Shown one piece after another: positions 11,752 through 23,772 of a DNA stretch of 64,000 bases. The DNA is from Enterobacter hormaechei subsp. hoffmannii (lineage in GTDB: Bacteria; Pseudomonadota; Gammaproteobacteria; Enterobacterales; Enterobacteriaceae). A program made the position numbers and the translations under genes. The stretch covers positions 1 to 64,000 of the forward strand of contig NZ_CP017186.1 in NCBI RefSeq assembly GCF_001729745.1. Direction: 5' to 3'. Positions within the stretch are counted from its first letter, which is position 1, and each line of letters opens with the position of its first letter. The notes beneath the pieces were generated by a model that was given only the letters and a program-made list of their open reading frames with translations, did no database searches and was not told the DNA's origin.

Positions 11752-12896
11752 AAATAACCAAACTTACCACGTACCGTTTACCCCCGCGTTGGATGTTCCT
11801 GAAAATCGAAACCGACGAAGGCGTGGTTGGCTGGGGCGAGCCGGTGATTGAAGGCCGTGCGCGCACCGTTGAAGCCGCGGTTCACGAGCTGGGTGAATAC
11901 CTGATTGGCCAGGATCCGGCGCGCATCAACGACCTGTGGCAGGTCATGTACCGGGCGGGATTTTACCGTGGCGGTCCGATCCTGATGAGCGCCATCGCCG
12001 GTATCGATCAGGCGCTGTGGGATATCAAAGGCAAAGTGCTGAATGCCCCGGTCTGGCAATTAATGGGCGGCCTGGTGCGAGACAAAATCAAAGCCTACAG
12101 CTGGGTGGGCGGTGACCGCCCTGCGGAAGTGATCGACGGTATCCGGCAGCTGCGCAACATCGGTTTTGACACCTTCAAACTCAACGGCTGCGAAGAGATG
12201 GGCGTTATCGACAACTCGCGCGCGGTAGACCGGGCGGTGAACACCGTGGCGCAAATCCGCGAGGCTTTCGGCAACGAGATTGAGTTTGGCCTGGATTTCC
12301 ACGGCCGCGTCAGCGCGCCAATGGCCAAAGTGCTGATTAAAGAGCTGGAGCCGTATCGCCCGCTGTTTATTGAAGAGCCTGTTCTGGCCGAGCAGGCGGA
12401 ATACTATCCAAAACTGGCTGAACAGACGCACATTCCCATCGCGGCGGGGGAGCGTATGTTCTCGCGCTTCGAGTTTAAGCGCGTGCTGGAAGCGGGCGGC
12501 ATTGCGATCCTGCAACCGGACCTCTCCCACGCGGGTGGCATCACTGAATGCTACAAAATTGCCGGCATGGCAGAAGCCTACGATGTGGCGCTGGCGCCGC
12601 ACTGTCCGCTTGGGCCGATTGCGCTGGCAGCCTGTCTGCATGTGGACTTCGTCTCCCGTAATGCGGTGTTCCAGGAACAAAGCATGGGCATTCACTATAA
12701 CAAGGGCGCGGAGCTGCTCGACTTTGTGAAAAACAAGGAAGATTTCAGCATGGAAGGCGGTTTCTTTAAACCGTTAACGAAGCCGGGCCTTGGCGTGGAG
12801 ATCGACGAAGCCAAAGTCATTGAGCTGAGTAAAAGTGCGCCGGACTGGCGTAACCCACTGTGGCGTCATGAAGACGGTTCCGTAGCCGAGTGGTAA
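11748..12896 (+). CDS. dgoD: D-galactonate dehydratase
   Basis: First enzyme of the pathway, dehydrating D-galactonate to 2-keto-3-deoxygalactonate. It is an enolase-superfamily protein of 382 residues (mandelate racemase/glucarate dehydratase type). An N-terminal capping domain (GEPVIEGR) is followed by a beta-barrel with metal ligands in [15 protein letters not shown] and [10 protein letters not shown], and the catalytic His in LAPHCPLGP. Overlap with dgoA is four bases. A double REP element and then dgoT follow, so REP hairpins may lower transcript levels of the transporter relative to the enzymes. Confidence 0.96.
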   Translation: MKITKLTTYRLPPRWMFLKIETDEGVVGWGEPVIEGRARTVEAAVHELGEYLIGQDPARINDLWQVMYRAGFYRGGPILMSAIAGIDQALWDIKGKVLNAPVWQLMGGLVRDKIKAYSWVGGDRPAEVIDGIRQLRNIGFDTFKLNGCEEMGVIDNSRAVDRAVNTVAQIREAFGNEIEFGLDFHGRVSAPMAKVLIKELEPYRPLFIEEPVLAEQAEYYPKLAEQTHIPIAAGERMFSRFEFKRVLEAGGIAILQPDLSHAGGITECYKIAGMAEAYDVALAPHCPLGPIALAACLHVDFVSRNAVFQEQSMGIHYNKGAELLDFVKNKEDFSMEGGFFKPLTKPGLGVEIDEAKVIELSKSAPDWRNPLWRHEDGSVAEW

Positions 12897-12899
12897 ATC

Positions 12900-12965
12900 G
12901 CCGGATGGCGCTACGCTTATCCGGCCTACTCTCTCGTAGGCCCGGTAAGCGAAGCGCCACCGGGC
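12900..12965. repeat. REP pair (BIME) between dgoD and dgoT
   Basis: Two REP palindromes in opposite orientation: 12900-12925 (GCCGGATGGCGC...TATCCGGC) and 12940-12965 (GCCCGGTAAGCG...CACCGGGC). Such pairs can stabilise upstream mRNA or bind gyrase. Here they lie inside an operon. Confidence 0.9.
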
Positions 12966-13058
12966 AAAAAAAACGTACATAGAAAAAATATAACCCTCTG
13001 TAAATTACAGGGCATGGTGAGCGGCTTCGCTATGCCCAAAATCTGGAGACAGATTGCG

Positions 13059-14351
13059 ATGGATATTCCAGTTACTGCTACAAAAACCGGGCGTCGTCGT
13101 TACCTGACGCTGATCATGATCTTTATTACCGTGGTCATCTGTTATGTCGACCGCGCCAACCTCGCCGTGGCCTCGGCCCATATTCAGGAAGAGTTTGGCA
13201 TCACCAAAGCGGAAATGGGCTACGTCTTCTCGGCGTTTGCCTGGCTGTATACGTTCTGCCAGATCCCCGGCGGCTGGTTCCTTGACCGCGTGGGGTCACG
13301 TCTGACCTACTTTATCGCTATTTTGGGCTGGTCCGTGGCGACCCTGTTCCAGGGCTTCGCCACCGGGCTGATGTCGCTGATAGGCCTGCGCGCCATCACC
13401 GGGGTGTTTGAAGCGCCCGCGTTCCCGACCAACAACCGCATGGTGACCAGCTGGTTCCCTGAACACGAACGTGCTTCCGCTGTTGGTTTTTACACCTCCG
13501 GGCAGTTTGTTGGTCTGGCGTTTCTGACGCCGCTGTTAATCTGGATCCAGGAGCTGCTGAGCTGGCACTGGGTGTTCATCGTCACCGGCGGGATCGGCAT
13601 TATCTGGTCGTTAATCTGGTTTAAGGTCTATCAGCCGCCGCGTCTGACCAAAAGCATCACCAAAGCCGAACTGGACTACATCCGCGACGGCGGCGGTCTG
13701 GTGGACGGCGATGCGCCAGTGAAAAAAGAGGCGCGCCAGCCGCTGACCAGAGCGGACTGGAAGCTGGTCTTCCACCGTAAGCTGGTGGGCGTATATCTGG
13801 GCCAGTTCGCGGTGACCTCCACGCTGTGGTTCTTCCTCACCTGGTTCCCGAACTATCTGACCCAGGAAAAAGGTATTACCGCGCTGAAGGCGGGCTTTAT
13901 GACCACCGTTCCCTTCCTTGCGGCGTTTTTCGGCGTGCTGCTCTCGGGCTGGCTGGCGGATAAGCTGGTGAAAAAAGGCTTCTCACTGGGGGTTGCGCGT
14001 AAAACGCCGATTATCTGCGGACTGCTGATCTCTACCTGCATCATGGGAGCGAACTACACCAACGATCCAGTGTGGATCATGACCCTGATGGCGGTAGCGT
14101 TCTTCGGGAACGGTTTTGCCTCCATCACCTGGTCGCTGGTGTCGTCCCTGGCACCGATGCGGCTGATTGGCCTGACCGGTGGCGTGTTTAACTTCGTTGG
14201 CGGCCTGGGCGGGATCACCGTGCCGCTGGTCATCGGTTACCTGGCGCAGGACTACGGCTTTGGTCCGGCTCTGGTGTATATCTCTGCCGTGGCGCTGATC
14301 GGCGCGCTCTCCTACATCCTGCTGGTAGGTGACGTGAAACGAGTAGGCTAA
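13059..14351 (+). CDS. dgoT: D-galactonate:proton symporter DgoT
   Basis: Inner-membrane MFS transporter (anion:cation symporter family) that brings D-galactonate into the cell with protons. It has 430 residues and 12 predicted membrane helices. TM1 contains [13 protein letters not shown], and the helix 2-3 loop contains [11 protein letters not shown], the MFS signature. The start is ATG 13059 ([16 protein letters not shown]), matching E. coli DgoT and preceded by TGGAGA; an in-frame ATG at 13014 would add 15 poorly supported residues. It is the last gene of the dgo operon and is followed by a long hairpin. Confidence 0.95.
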   Translation: MDIPVTATKTGRRRYLTLIMIFITVVICYVDRANLAVASAHIQEEFGITKAEMGYVFSAFAWLYTFCQIPGGWFLDRVGSRLTYFIAILGWSVATLFQGFATGLMSLIGLRAITGVFEAPAFPTNNRMVTSWFPEHERASAVGFYTSGQFVGLAFLTPLLIWIQELLSWHWVFIVTGGIGIIWSLIWFKVYQPPRLTKSITKAELDYIRDGGGLVDGDAPVKKEARQPLTRADWKLVFHRKLVGVYLGQFAVTSTLWFFLTWFPNYLTQEKGITALKAGFMTTVPFLAAFFGVLLSGWLADKLVKKGFSLGVARKTPIICGLLISTCIMGANYTNDPVWIMTLMAVAFFGNGFASITWSLVSSLAPMRLIGLTGGVFNFVGGLGGITVPLVIGYLAQDYGFGPALVYISAVALIGALSYILLVGDVKRVG

Positions 14352-14367
14352 TCCCTTCGGATGTTTT

Positions 14368-14400
14368 ACCCTGATGCGATAACCGCGCATCAGGGTATTT
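14368..14400 (+). terminator. perfect 11-bp hairpin after dgoT, overlapping yidR ribosome site
   Basis: ACCCTGATGCG (14368-14378) pairs perfectly with CGCATCAGGGT (14386-14396) across a seven-base loop, followed by ATTTT. It can end the dgo transcript. The AGGG inside the right arm is also the only good ribosome site for yidR (ATG 14403), so read-through mRNA would hide it. Confidence 0.8.
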
Positions 14401-14402
14401 TC

Positions 14403-15632
14403 ATGAAACAAATCACCTTCGCTTCCCGCAACCACCAGCTCACCAACATCAACATCTGGACGCCAGACAGCCAGTGGCTTGTCTATGATGTCCGCCCGTC
14501 CGGCGCGTCGTTTACCGGTAATACCATTGAGCGGGTCAATGTCATTACGGGCGAGGTTGAGGTGATCTACCGTGCGACTGACGGCGCGCATGTCGGCGTG
14601 GTGACCGTTCATCCTGCCGGGGAGAAATATGTTTTTATCCACGGCCCGAAAAACCCGGATGCAGACTGGCAGTATGATTTTCACCATCGTCAGGGAGTGA
14701 TTGCGCACAACGGCCAGGTGAGCAATCTTGATGCGATGGATATCACCGCGCCTTACACGGCGGGGGCGCTGCGTGGCGGCAGCCACGTTCACGTTTTTAG
14801 CCCGAACGGGCAGTTCGTCAGCTTTACCTACAACGACCATGTACTGCACGCGCGCGATCCGCAGCTGGATTTGCGTAACGTCGGGGTGGCGGCGCCTTTT
14901 GGTCCGGTAAATCCACAGGGGAACCATCCGCGGGAATATGCTGGCACCTTCTGGAGCGTGCTGGTAAGCCGGACAACGCCGAACCCGCAACCGGGCAGCG
15001 ATGAGATCAACCGCGCCTATGAAGAGGGCTGGGTGGACAACGACAGGCTGGCGTTTATCGGCGATACGGTGTCTGCGAAAGGCGAGAAAGTGCCCGAACT
15101 GTTTATTGTGGACCTTCCCAAGGACGAGCAGGGCTGGAAACGGGCGGGCGATGCGCCGTTGCAGGGGACGCCGGATACAATGCCCGCGCCGCCTGCGGGC
15201 GTCATGCAACGCCGCCTTACCTTCACCCATCAGAAGGCGTATCCGGGGCTGGTGAACGTGCCGCGCCACTGGGTGCGCAGCAATCCACAGGGGACGCAGA
15301 TTGCGTTTTTAATGCGGGACGATAACGGCATTGTGCAGCTGTGGCTTATCTCCCCTGAAGGCGGTGAGCCGCGTCAGTTGACACACGCTGAGAGCGATAT
15401 TCAGTCGGCCTTTAACTGGCATCCTTCCGGCAACGGGCTGGGATTTGTGCTTGCAGGCCGCATTGCCTGCTGCGATGCGCAGACCGGAGAGGTGACGTTT
15501 TTGACGTCCGATCATGGCAACCCGCCGTCTGCTGACGCTGTGGTGTTTTCCCCGGACGGACGTTTTATTGCGTGGATGGAAGAGAAGGACGGTTTCCGCC
15601 AGCTGTGGCTAACGGAAACCGCACAGAATTAG
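14403..15632 (+). CDS. yidR: YidR, DUF3748 beta-propeller-like protein
   Basis: Homologue of E. coli YidR, which also neighbours dgoT. The 409 residues carry TolB/WD40-like strand repeats (VFSPNGQFVSFTYND, FNWHPSGNGLGFVLAG, VFSPDGRFIAWMEE) that suggest a beta-propeller related to TolB and oligogalacturonate lyase. No signal peptide is visible, so it is probably cytoplasmic. Function is unknown; a link to sugar-acid metabolism is suggested only by neighbourhood. ATG 14403 is chosen because upstream codons (from 14361) would lie in the terminator hairpin. Its stop overlaps the end of convergent yidQ by four bases. Confidence 0.85.
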   Translation: MKQITFASRNHQLTNINIWTPDSQWLVYDVRPSGASFTGNTIERVNVITGEVEVIYRATDGAHVGVVTVHPAGEKYVFIHGPKNPDADWQYDFHHRQGVIAHNGQVSNLDAMDITAPYTAGALRGGSHVHVFSPNGQFVSFTYNDHVLHARDPQLDLRNVGVAAPFGPVNPQGNHPREYAGTFWSVLVSRTTPNPQPGSDEINRAYEEGWVDNDRLAFIGDTVSAKGEKVPELFIVDLPKDEQGWKRAGDAPLQGTPDTMPAPPAGVMQRRLTFTHQKAYPGLVNVPRHWVRSNPQGTQIAFLMRDDNGIVQLWLISPEGGEPRQLTHAESDIQSAFNWHPSGNGLGFVLAGRIACCDAQTGEVTFLTSDHGNPPSADAVVFSPDGRFIAWMEEKDGFRQLWLTETAQN

Positions 15633-15961
15633 CGCGGGGTCATCTCTGCGGGCGGGATGACGGAGTTAGTCGCCAGCGTCTCCTGCTCGCTTTTCTCAAC
15701 GCGCGAACGCACTGAGCTGTCGGTGCGGAACATATCCCACGGCAGCAGAAGCGTATCGGCAACCGCCGTAAACGGCATATCAAGAATCGCCAGAGATTTG
15801 GTACCCCAGTTTGTCTCATCATCAGAGATCATGGCGGCACTGGCGCGCGTCCCCGGATATGTTCCTTCTTTACCGCCGGTGTGCGACATCACGCTCGAAC
15901 ACCCGCAAAGTAAAACAACCCCGCTGAACGTCGCCAGCTTAATCAGAACATTTCTCATCAT
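15629..15961 (-). CDS. yidQ: YidQ-family lipoprotein
   Basis: Small predicted lipoprotein of about 110 residues. The signal peptide ends in a lipobox LLCGCSS with the acylated Cys near residue 21. The mature part carries MSHTGGKEGTYPGTRASA and a LDMPFTAVADTLLLPWDMF segment typical of the YceK/YidQ (DUF1375) family. Lack of Asp at +2 suggests outer-membrane sorting. Role unknown. The start is uncertain among GTG 15964, ATG 15961 and ATG 15958. It is convergent with yidR, with overlapping 3' ends, and has the same neighbour order as E. coli (yidR, yidQ, ibpA). Confidence 0.85.
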   Translation of the reverse strand: MMRNVLIKLATFSGVVLLCGCSSVMSHTGGKEGTYPGTRASAAMISDDETNWGTKSLAILDMPFTAVADTLLLPWDMFRTDSSVRSRVEKSEQETLATNSVIPPAEMTPR

Positions 15962-16141
15962 CACTCAGTCATCATTAGTAGCACGGCATTGACCTGCAAC
16001 TCAGGGTTATAGCGAGGCGCGTCCAAAATGGATAGCTCAAAACTCCCGCACTGTGGTCGCCATCGCAATTTAACCCTTTGTGCTGTGCCCCTGAGTCTAT
16101 GCGACAACCAGCAAAGTGCAAAAAAATCTCACATCAACAGG

Positions 16142-16169
16142 CTTGAAAAGGCCGTATCCAGACCCATTT
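16142..16169 (+). promoter_or_regulatory. sigma-32 heat-shock promoter of ibpAB
   Basis: CTTGAAA (16142-16148) and CCCATTT (16163-16169) match the sigma-32 -35 and -10 elements with a 14-base spacer. They lie about 100 bases upstream of ibpA, leaving room for the structured leader. The rest of 15965-16276 holds this leader and no other visible gene. Confidence 0.9.
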
Positions 16170-16179
16170 TAAGAATGTA

Positions 16180-16276
16180 ACCCGATAACGGACACGCCTG
16201 ATGGGTGTTCGGGGAAGCAGAAGCCTGTCCATGGTGGAAGGCTACATTTTCTCGCTGATTCCAGGAGTTTTTATCT
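16180..16276 (+). promoter_or_regulatory. ibpA 5' UTR, ROSE-type RNA thermometer
   Basis: The last hairpin is CTC-G-CTG (16251-16257), loop ATTC, CAGGAG (16262-16267). It closes the AGGAG ribosome site with one bulged G, the hallmark of ROSE elements. Melting at high temperature would free the site for ibpA (ATG 16277). E. coli ibpA is known to be controlled this way; upstream bases 16180-16250 probably form supporting stems. Confidence 0.85.
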
Positions 16277-16687
16277 ATGCGTAATTTCGATCTCTCTCCG
16301 CTATACCGTTCTGCCATTGGTTTTGATCGTCTGTTCAACCACTTAGAAAACAACCAGAGCCAGAGCAACGGCTATCCTCCTTACAACGTTGAATTGGTTG
16401 ACGAAAACCACTATCGCATTGCGATTGCTGTCGCCGGTTTCGCAGAGAGCGAACTGGAGATCACCGCGCAGGACAATCTGCTGGTGGTGAAAGGCTCCCA
16501 TGCGGGCGAGCAGAAAGAACGAACCTACCTCTACCAGGGCATCGCAGAGCGCAACTTTGAACGCAAGTTCCAGCTGGCTGAGAACATCCACGTCAAGGGC
16601 GCGAACCTGGTGAACGGCCTGCTGTTTATCGAGCTGGAACGTGTGATTCCGGAAGAGAAAAAACCGCGTCGTATCGAAATCAATTAA
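16277..16687 (+). CDS. ibpA: small heat-shock protein IbpA
   Basis: ATP-independent holdase that coats aggregating proteins in the cytoplasm and passes them to DnaK and ClpB. At 136 residues (E. coli 137) it has a short N-terminal region ([20 protein letters not shown]), an alpha-crystallin domain (about residues 35-125; [21 protein letters not shown], ending [10 protein letters not shown]) and the C-terminal IEI anchor motif in RRIEIN. In E. coli IbpA also represses its own translation. It is read from the sigma-32 promoter at 16142 and gated by its RNA thermometer; ibpB follows after 136 bases. Confidence 0.97.
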   Translation: MRNFDLSPLYRSAIGFDRLFNHLENNQSQSNGYPPYNVELVDENHYRIAIAVAGFAESELEITAQDNLLVVKGSHAGEQKERTYLYQGIAERNFERKFQLAENIHVKGANLVNGLLFIELERVIPEEKKPRRIEIN

Positions 16688-16798
16688 TTAAGCGGGTCGC
16701 GGCTGCGGCCCACCTGAAATTGCTTGCCGTAAAGGGAGCATATGCGAATCCGTAAGGGTTTGCAGGTACAACTGCGCACAAAAATAAACTGTGCCGAA

Positions 16799-16816
16799 CT
16801 CGCTTCTCAGAAGGAG
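16799..16816 (+). promoter_or_regulatory. ROSE-like hairpin at the ibpB ribosome site
   Basis: CTC (16799-16801), bulged G 16802, CTT (16803-16805), loop CTCAG, then AAGGAG (16811-16816). The topology is the same as in the ibpA thermometer, with a different loop, and it locks the ibpB ribosome site. This supports a second, independent thermometer inside the operon. Confidence 0.75.
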
Positions 16817-16823
16817 ATTTAGT

Positions 16824-17252
16824 ATGCGTAACTATGATTTTTCCCCCCTGCTGCGTCAGTGGATCGGTTTTGACAAACTGGCTAACGCGCTGCAAAGCGC
16901 AACCGAACAGCAGACGTTTCCGCCGTACAACATCGAAAAAAGCGATGATAACCACTACCGCATCACGCTTGCGCTGGCCGGGTTTCGTCAGGAAGATCTC
17001 GACATCCAGCTTGAGGGTACGCGCCTGACCGTTAAAGGGTCACCGGAAAAACCAGACACCGAGACCAAATGGTTGCATCAGGGGCTTGTCACTCAGCCGT
17101 TTAGCCTGAGCTTTACCCTGGCAGACCATATGGAAGTTTCTGGCGCGACGTTCACTAACGGGCTGCTGAATATTGACCTCACCCGTAACGTGCCGGAAGC
17201 TATCGCGCCGCAGCGCATCGCCATTAGCGACAGGCCGGCGTTAAACAGTTAA
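16824..17252 (+). CDS. ibpB: small heat-shock protein IbpB
   Basis: Partner of IbpA in binding heat-damaged proteins, with 142 residues as in E. coli. The alpha-crystallin domain spans about residues 33-125 ([21 protein letters not shown] to [10 protein letters not shown]), followed by the C-terminal IAI anchor in [12 protein letters not shown] 16824 follows a strong AAGGAG at eight bases; an in-frame ATG at 16791 lacks support and would disrupt the thermometer. Its own ROSE-like hairpin suggests temperature gating separate from ibpA. A REP element and a terminator end the operon. Confidence 0.96.
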   Translation: MRNYDFSPLLRQWIGFDKLANALQSATEQQTFPPYNIEKSDDNHYRITLALAGFRQEDLDIQLEGTRLTVKGSPEKPDTETKWLHQGLVTQPFSLSFTLADHMEVSGATFTNGLLNIDLTRNVPEAIAPQRIAISDRPALNS

Positions 17253-17272
17253 CAAACCCGCCGAAAATGTAG

Positions 17273-17300
17273 GTCGGGTAAGGCGCAGCCGCCACCCGAC
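17273..17300. repeat. REP element after ibpB
   Basis: GTCGGGTAAGGCGCAGCCGCCACCCGAC, split here as GTCGGGT ... ACCCGAC arms around the GGCGCAGCCGCC core, a standard enterobacterial REP palindrome. It lies between the ibpB stop and the terminator. Confidence 0.9.
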
Positions 17301-17321
17301 AACGCTCACAGACCGCACAAG

Positions 17322-17345
17322 GCCCTGCCCCGGCAGGGCTTTTTT
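17322..17345 (+). terminator. rho-independent terminator of ibpAB
   Basis: GCCCTGC / GCAGGGC is a perfect 7-bp stem with a CCCG loop, followed by six T residues. Confidence 0.93.
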
Positions 17346-17424
17346 GTGCGCCATCACCCATACAACCGCCGCCAGCTCTGAGAGAATCCCTGTTATAACT
17401 AAGGTTATACACAGGATGTGGAAC

Positions 17425-19086
17425 ATGAGTGATATCGCGTTAACCGTCAGCGTGTTGGCCCTTGTCGCGGTAGTGGGGCTATGGCTGGGGAATATCAAAA
17501 TCCGCGGCGTCGGGTTTGGGATTGGCGGAGTGCTTTTCGGCGGGATTTTTGTCGGCCATTTTGCCGACCAGCTTGGGTGGGTGCTCAGCGCCGATATGCT
17601 GCATTTCATCCAGGAGTTCGGCCTGATCCTCTTTGTGTATACCATCGGTATTCAGGTGGGGCCGGGCTTCTTCGCTTCCCTGCGCGTCTCCGGTTTACGC
17701 CTTAATCTCTTTGCCTTCGGCATCGTCGTGATGGGTGGGCTGGTCACCGCCATTCTGCACAAACTCTTCGCTATTCCGCTGCCCGTCGTGCTGGGCATCT
17801 TCTCCGGCGCCGTAACCAACACGCCCGCGCTCGGGGCGGGCCAGCAAATTCTGCGCGATCTGGGTATCCCTGCTGATGTCGTCGATCAGATGGGGATGAG
17901 CTACGCCATGGCCTATCCGTTTGGCATTTGCGGTATTTTGCTCTCCATGTGGCTGGTGCGCGTGCTGTTCCGCATTAACGTCGAGCAGGAGGCGAAAGAG
18001 CATGAAAGCACGCTGACCAACGGCCATGCGCTCATTAAAACCATCAACATTCGCGTCGAAAACCCTAACCTGAATAATATGGCGATACAGGATGTTCCCA
18101 TTCTGAACAGCGCGACCATTATCTGTTCACGCCTGAAACGTGACGACACGCTGATGGTGCCTTCACCTGACACCCTCATTCAGCACGGCGATCTCCTGCA
18201 TCTGGTAGGGCAACCGGCGGATTTAAACAATGCCCGGCTGGTGATTGGTCAGGAGGTGGATACCTCGCTCTCAACCCGTGGAACGGACATGCGCGTGGAG
18301 CGCGTGGTAGTGACCAATGAGAAGGTCCTGGGCAAGAAAATACGCGATTTGCAGGTAAAAGAGCGTTATGACGTGGTGATCTCCCGTCTAAACCGCGCTG
18401 GTGTCGAGCTGGTGGCCAGCCAGGATGCCAGCCTGCAATTCGGTGATATTCTCAACCTCGTCGGGCGTCCTTCATCCATTGATGCCGTAGCGGACATGGT
18501 GGGCAACGCCCAGCAAAAACTCCAGCAGGTGCAGATGCTGCCGGTCTTTATCGGCGTCGGGCTTGGCGTCATGCTTGGCTCCATCCCCCTGTACGTGCCC
18601 GGCTTCCCGGTAGCACTGAAGCTGGGGCTGGCAGGCGGGCCGCTCATTATGGCGCTGATCCTCGGGCGTATCGGCTCCATCGGTAAGCTCTACTGGTTTA
18701 TGCCGCCGAGCGCTAACCTGGCGCTGCGGGAGTTGGGCATCGTGCTGTTTCTGGCGGTGGTGGGACTGAAATCCGGCGGCGATTTTGTCGATACCCTGGT
18801 TAACGGCGAAGGGATGAGCTGGGTAGGCTACGGCATATTCATTACCGCCATCCCGCTGATAACGGTCGGATTACTGGCGCGTATGTTCGCTAAAATGAAC
18901 TATCTCACGCTGTGCGGCATGCTGGCCGGTTCCATGACCGATCCGCCCGCCCTGGCGTTCGCCAATAACCTGCACGCCACCAGCGGCGCGGCGGCGTTGT
19001 CCTACGCCACGGTCTATCCGCTGGTGATGTTTTTGCGCATTATCACCCCGCAACTACTGGCGGTGCTGTTCTGGGGGATGGGCTAA
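17425..19086 (+). CDS. yidE: YidE, AspT/YidE/YbjL antiporter-family protein
   Basis: Inner-membrane protein of 553 residues, the E. coli YidE length. Two membrane halves (about residues 1-175 and 375-553) flank two cytoplasmic RCK_C/TrkA-C-like domains (about 190-275 and 280-360; [16 protein letters not shown] and [16 protein letters not shown]). The conserved repeats [16 protein letters not shown] and [16 protein letters not shown] mark the two transport hairpins. The family includes the aspartate:alanine exchanger AspT; the YidE substrate is unknown. ATG 17425 is used because the upstream extension has no membrane character. The 3' end overlaps convergent yidP by 33 bases. Confidence 0.92.
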   Translation: MSDIALTVSVLALVAVVGLWLGNIKIRGVGFGIGGVLFGGIFVGHFADQLGWVLSADMLHFIQEFGLILFVYTIGIQVGPGFFASLRVSGLRLNLFAFGIVVMGGLVTAILHKLFAIPLPVVLGIFSGAVTNTPALGAGQQILRDLGIPADVVDQMGMSYAMAYPFGICGILLSMWLVRVLFRINVEQEAKEHESTLTNGHALIKTINIRVENPNLNNMAIQDVPILNSATIICSRLKRDDTLMVPSPDTLIQHGDLLHLVGQPADLNNARLVIGQEVDTSLSTRGTDMRVERVVVTNEKVLGKKIRDLQVKERYDVVISRLNRAGVELVASQDASLQFGDILNLVGRPSSIDAVADMVGNAQQKLQQVQMLPVFIGVGLGVMLGSIPLYVPGFPVALKLGLAGGPLIMALILGRIGSIGKLYWFMPPSANLALRELGIVLFLAVVGLKSGGDFVDTLVNGEGMSWVGYGIFITAIPLITVGLLARMFAKMNYLTLCGMLAGSMTDPPALAFANNLHATSGAAALSYATVYPLVMFLRIITPQLLAVLFWGMG

Positions 19087-19800
19087 TAAGTCTTCCGGGT
19101 GGATACGCCGCAGATGGTAGTCCACCTGGTAATCGCTGGTGTTCCGGAACATCACGGAATAGTTGAGGAACTCGCCGCTGTCGCTGTAGGAAAGAGAGGT
19201 GATGCGCAGCAGCGGCGTCTGTTCCGGCAGATTCATATAACCGGCCAGCTGTTTATCTGCCAGCACTGGCGTCAGGCTCTCGTAGTTGCCGCTAATGGTG
19301 ATCCCGCACTCCTTCTCGATGTAATCAAACTTAGACCCTTCGAGATGCGCCAGGGAAAGATTGCGGAACAGCTTCACCGGCATAAAGCTGTCCTCCAGCA
19401 TCAGCGGTTTTCCGTCCACGTAACGCACCCGCCTTGAAAAATAGATCCACTCATCAACCTGAATCCGCAACTGGCTGGCGATGGCGGGCGGCGCGGGCAT
19501 CACTTCAAACTGCAACACCTTGCTCTGCACTTCTTTCCCCTGCTGGCGCAGTACCTCCACCAGCCCGGTCAGGTTAGTCGTTTCATGATGAACGTCTTTG
19601 CGCGCCACGAACGTCCCGCTGCCGTGTCGACGTTCAACCAGCCCCCAGCTTACCAGCAGATCCAATGCCTTGCGGATGGTCATCCGGGCTACGCCAAACT
19701 CCTTTGCCAGCGCTTTTTCGCCGGGTAACGGGCTGCCAATGTTGTAGTCCGACGAATTGAGCCGTAGCCGCAATCTGTCGGCAATAGATTTGTAGATCAC
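19054..19800 (-). CDS. yidP: GntR/HutC-family regulator YidP
   Basis: Transcriptional regulator of 248 residues. The N-terminal GntR winged helix ([28 protein letters not shown], then [13 protein letters not shown]) is followed by a UTRA ligand-binding domain (about residues 90-240; [39 protein letters not shown]). It is divergent from the alpha-glucoside PTS genes across a 221-base gap, as in E. coli (yidP-glv), so it probably controls them in response to a sugar phosphate. Its last 33 bases overlap yidE on the other strand. Confidence 0.92.
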   Translation of the reverse strand: MIYKSIADRLRLRLNSSDYNIGSPLPGEKALAKEFGVARMTIRKALDLLVSWGLVERRHGSGTFVARKDVHHETTNLTGLVEVLRQQGKEVQSKVLQFEVMPAPPAIASQLRIQVDEWIYFSRRVRYVDGKPLMLEDSFMPVKLFRNLSLAHLEGSKFDYIEKECGITISGNYESLTPVLADKQLAGYMNLPEQTPLLRITSLSYSDSGEFLNYSVMFRNTSDYQVDYHLRRIHPEDLLAHPPEQHRQ

Positions 19801-19802
19801 CT

Positions 19803-19880
19803 GTAGACCTCTGCTCGCCCGTTATGGCGTGGATTACGTCTTAACTTGTCCATATTTGCTATCAAAAGTAGACCTGATTG
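19803..19880. promoter_or_regulatory. possible YidP operator sites
   Basis: GTAGACCT occurs at 19803-19810 and again at 19868-19875, the second followed by GATTGGTC to give GACC-TGATT-GGTC. GGTC/GACC half-sites are known from HutC-type regulators such as YvoA. Position between divergent yidP and glvC fits an operator region. The rest of 19801-20021 shows nothing else clear. Confidence 0.45.
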
Positions 19881-20021
19881 GTCAAATTAAAACCATGAAT
19901 GCGATCACGAATCGCAGCGGCACGCCATGTTCCCGCATCAGTAACTTCTTATGCTCACCTCAGGCCAGTAAAAAATCATAAAGGCCTCTACCCCTACAGG
20001 TTGTTTCATGAGGATTTAAAA

Positions 20022-22963
<2,942 letters not shown>

Positions 22964-22970
22964 TCTTTCT

Positions 22971-22994
22971 GACCGGCATCGCCAGATGCCGGTC
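22971..22994 (+). terminator. hairpin terminator after glvG
   Basis: GACCGGCATC and GATGCCGGTC form a perfect 10-bp stem with a GCCA loop. The following T-run is weak (TCCTTGTCC), so termination may be partial. Confidence 0.7.
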
Positions 22995-23055
22995 TCCTTG
23001 TCCTGGCTGAATTACGCTATGCTGAAGCCTGCATGCTGCACGACAAGGAACCTTC

Positions 23056-23403
23056 ATGAACATTTCCCGCCTCGGTGAAGCGCCGGACTACCGCTTCTCA
23101 CTGGCTAACGAACGCACGTTCTTAGCGTGGATCCGCACCGCCCTGGGCTTTCTGGCCGCAGGCGTCGGCCTTGATCAGCTCGCCCCCGATTTTGCCTCTC
23201 CGTTGATTCGCGAAGTGCTGGCCCTGCTGCTGTGCCTGATTGCCGGCGTGCTGGCGATTTATGGCTATCTGCGCTGGCTGAGAAATGAAAAAGCGATGCG
23301 TCTGAAGCAGGATCTCCCCTATACGCGCGGTTTGATCATCATCAGTACGATTTTGCTGATGGTTGCGGGCGTAGTGATGTTACTGGTGCTGTATGCCGGA
23401 TAG
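23056..23403 (+). CDS. yidH: DUF202 inner-membrane protein YidH
   Basis: Small membrane protein of 115 residues with three predicted helices (about 30-50, 53-73 and 92-113) and the DUF202 opening FSLANERTFLAWIRTALGFLAAGVGLDQL. Same size and neighbours as E. coli YidH. Function unknown. It overlaps yidG by 11 bases, and both are DUF202 proteins, so they may act as a pair. AAGGAACC precedes the ATG. Confidence 0.93.
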   Translation: MNISRLGEAPDYRFSLANERTFLAWIRTALGFLAAGVGLDQLAPDFASPLIREVLALLLCLIAGVLAIYGYLRWLRNEKAMRLKQDLPYTRGLIIISTILLMVAGVVMLLVLYAG

Positions 23404-23740
23404 CCGCAAAGCGCGGCGGGAAGCGGACCCCGGGCTTCAGCCGGAGCGAACCTCGCTGGCCTGGCTGCGCACGCTGCTTGGGTATGGTGCGTTGATCGCG
23501 CTTGCCATTAAGCACAACTGGCACCGCACGGGGGCGCCATTCTGGATCTCCATTGTTGTGCTGGCGCTGGTAGCCATCATTTTATGGCGCTACACCCGCA
23601 GCCGTAACCTGATGGACGTGGCGCAGAGCGACTTTGTACAGCCGAAGGCGGTGCGGGATAAGTTCCTTATCGCCCTGGCCGTGCTGTCGCTGTCACTGCT
23701 GTTTGCGGTCACCCACATTCAACAAATTTTGCACCTGTAG
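23393..23740 (+). CDS. yidG: DUF202 inner-membrane protein YidG
   Basis: Second DUF202 membrane protein, 115 residues, with the signature LQPERTSLAWLRTLLGYGALIALAIKHN and two further hydrophobic helices (about 50-67 and 93-112). The N-terminus is basic (PDSRKARREAD), which favours a cytoplasmic start. It overlaps yidH by 11 bases and has the same order as in E. coli. No known function. A REP element follows immediately after the stop and may serve as the 3' structure for this pair and for convergent dsdA. Confidence 0.92.
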   Translation: MPDSRKARREADPGLQPERTSLAWLRTLLGYGALIALAIKHNWHRTGAPFWISIVVLALVAIILWRYTRSRNLMDVAQSDFVQPKAVRDKFLIALAVLSLSLLFAVTHIQQILHL

Positions 23741-23768
23741 GCCGGGTAAGGCGCAGCCGCCACCCGGC
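23741..23768. repeat. REP element between yidG and dsdA
   Basis: GCCGGGTAAGGCG ... CGCCACCCGGC palindrome placed between two converging genes; it may protect both 3' ends. Confidence 0.9.
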
Positions 23769-23772
23769 ATAT

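Noticed and set aside
13983-15269. 428-codon minus-strand frame across dgoT and yidR
   Set aside because: Spans two well-supported plus-strand genes and their terminator; composition typical of a shadow frame.
16700-16735. Sigma-54 promoter before ibpB
   Set aside because: TTGCTT is present, but the GG dinucleotide is 15 rather than 12 bases from the GC, so the -24/-12 spacing is wrong.
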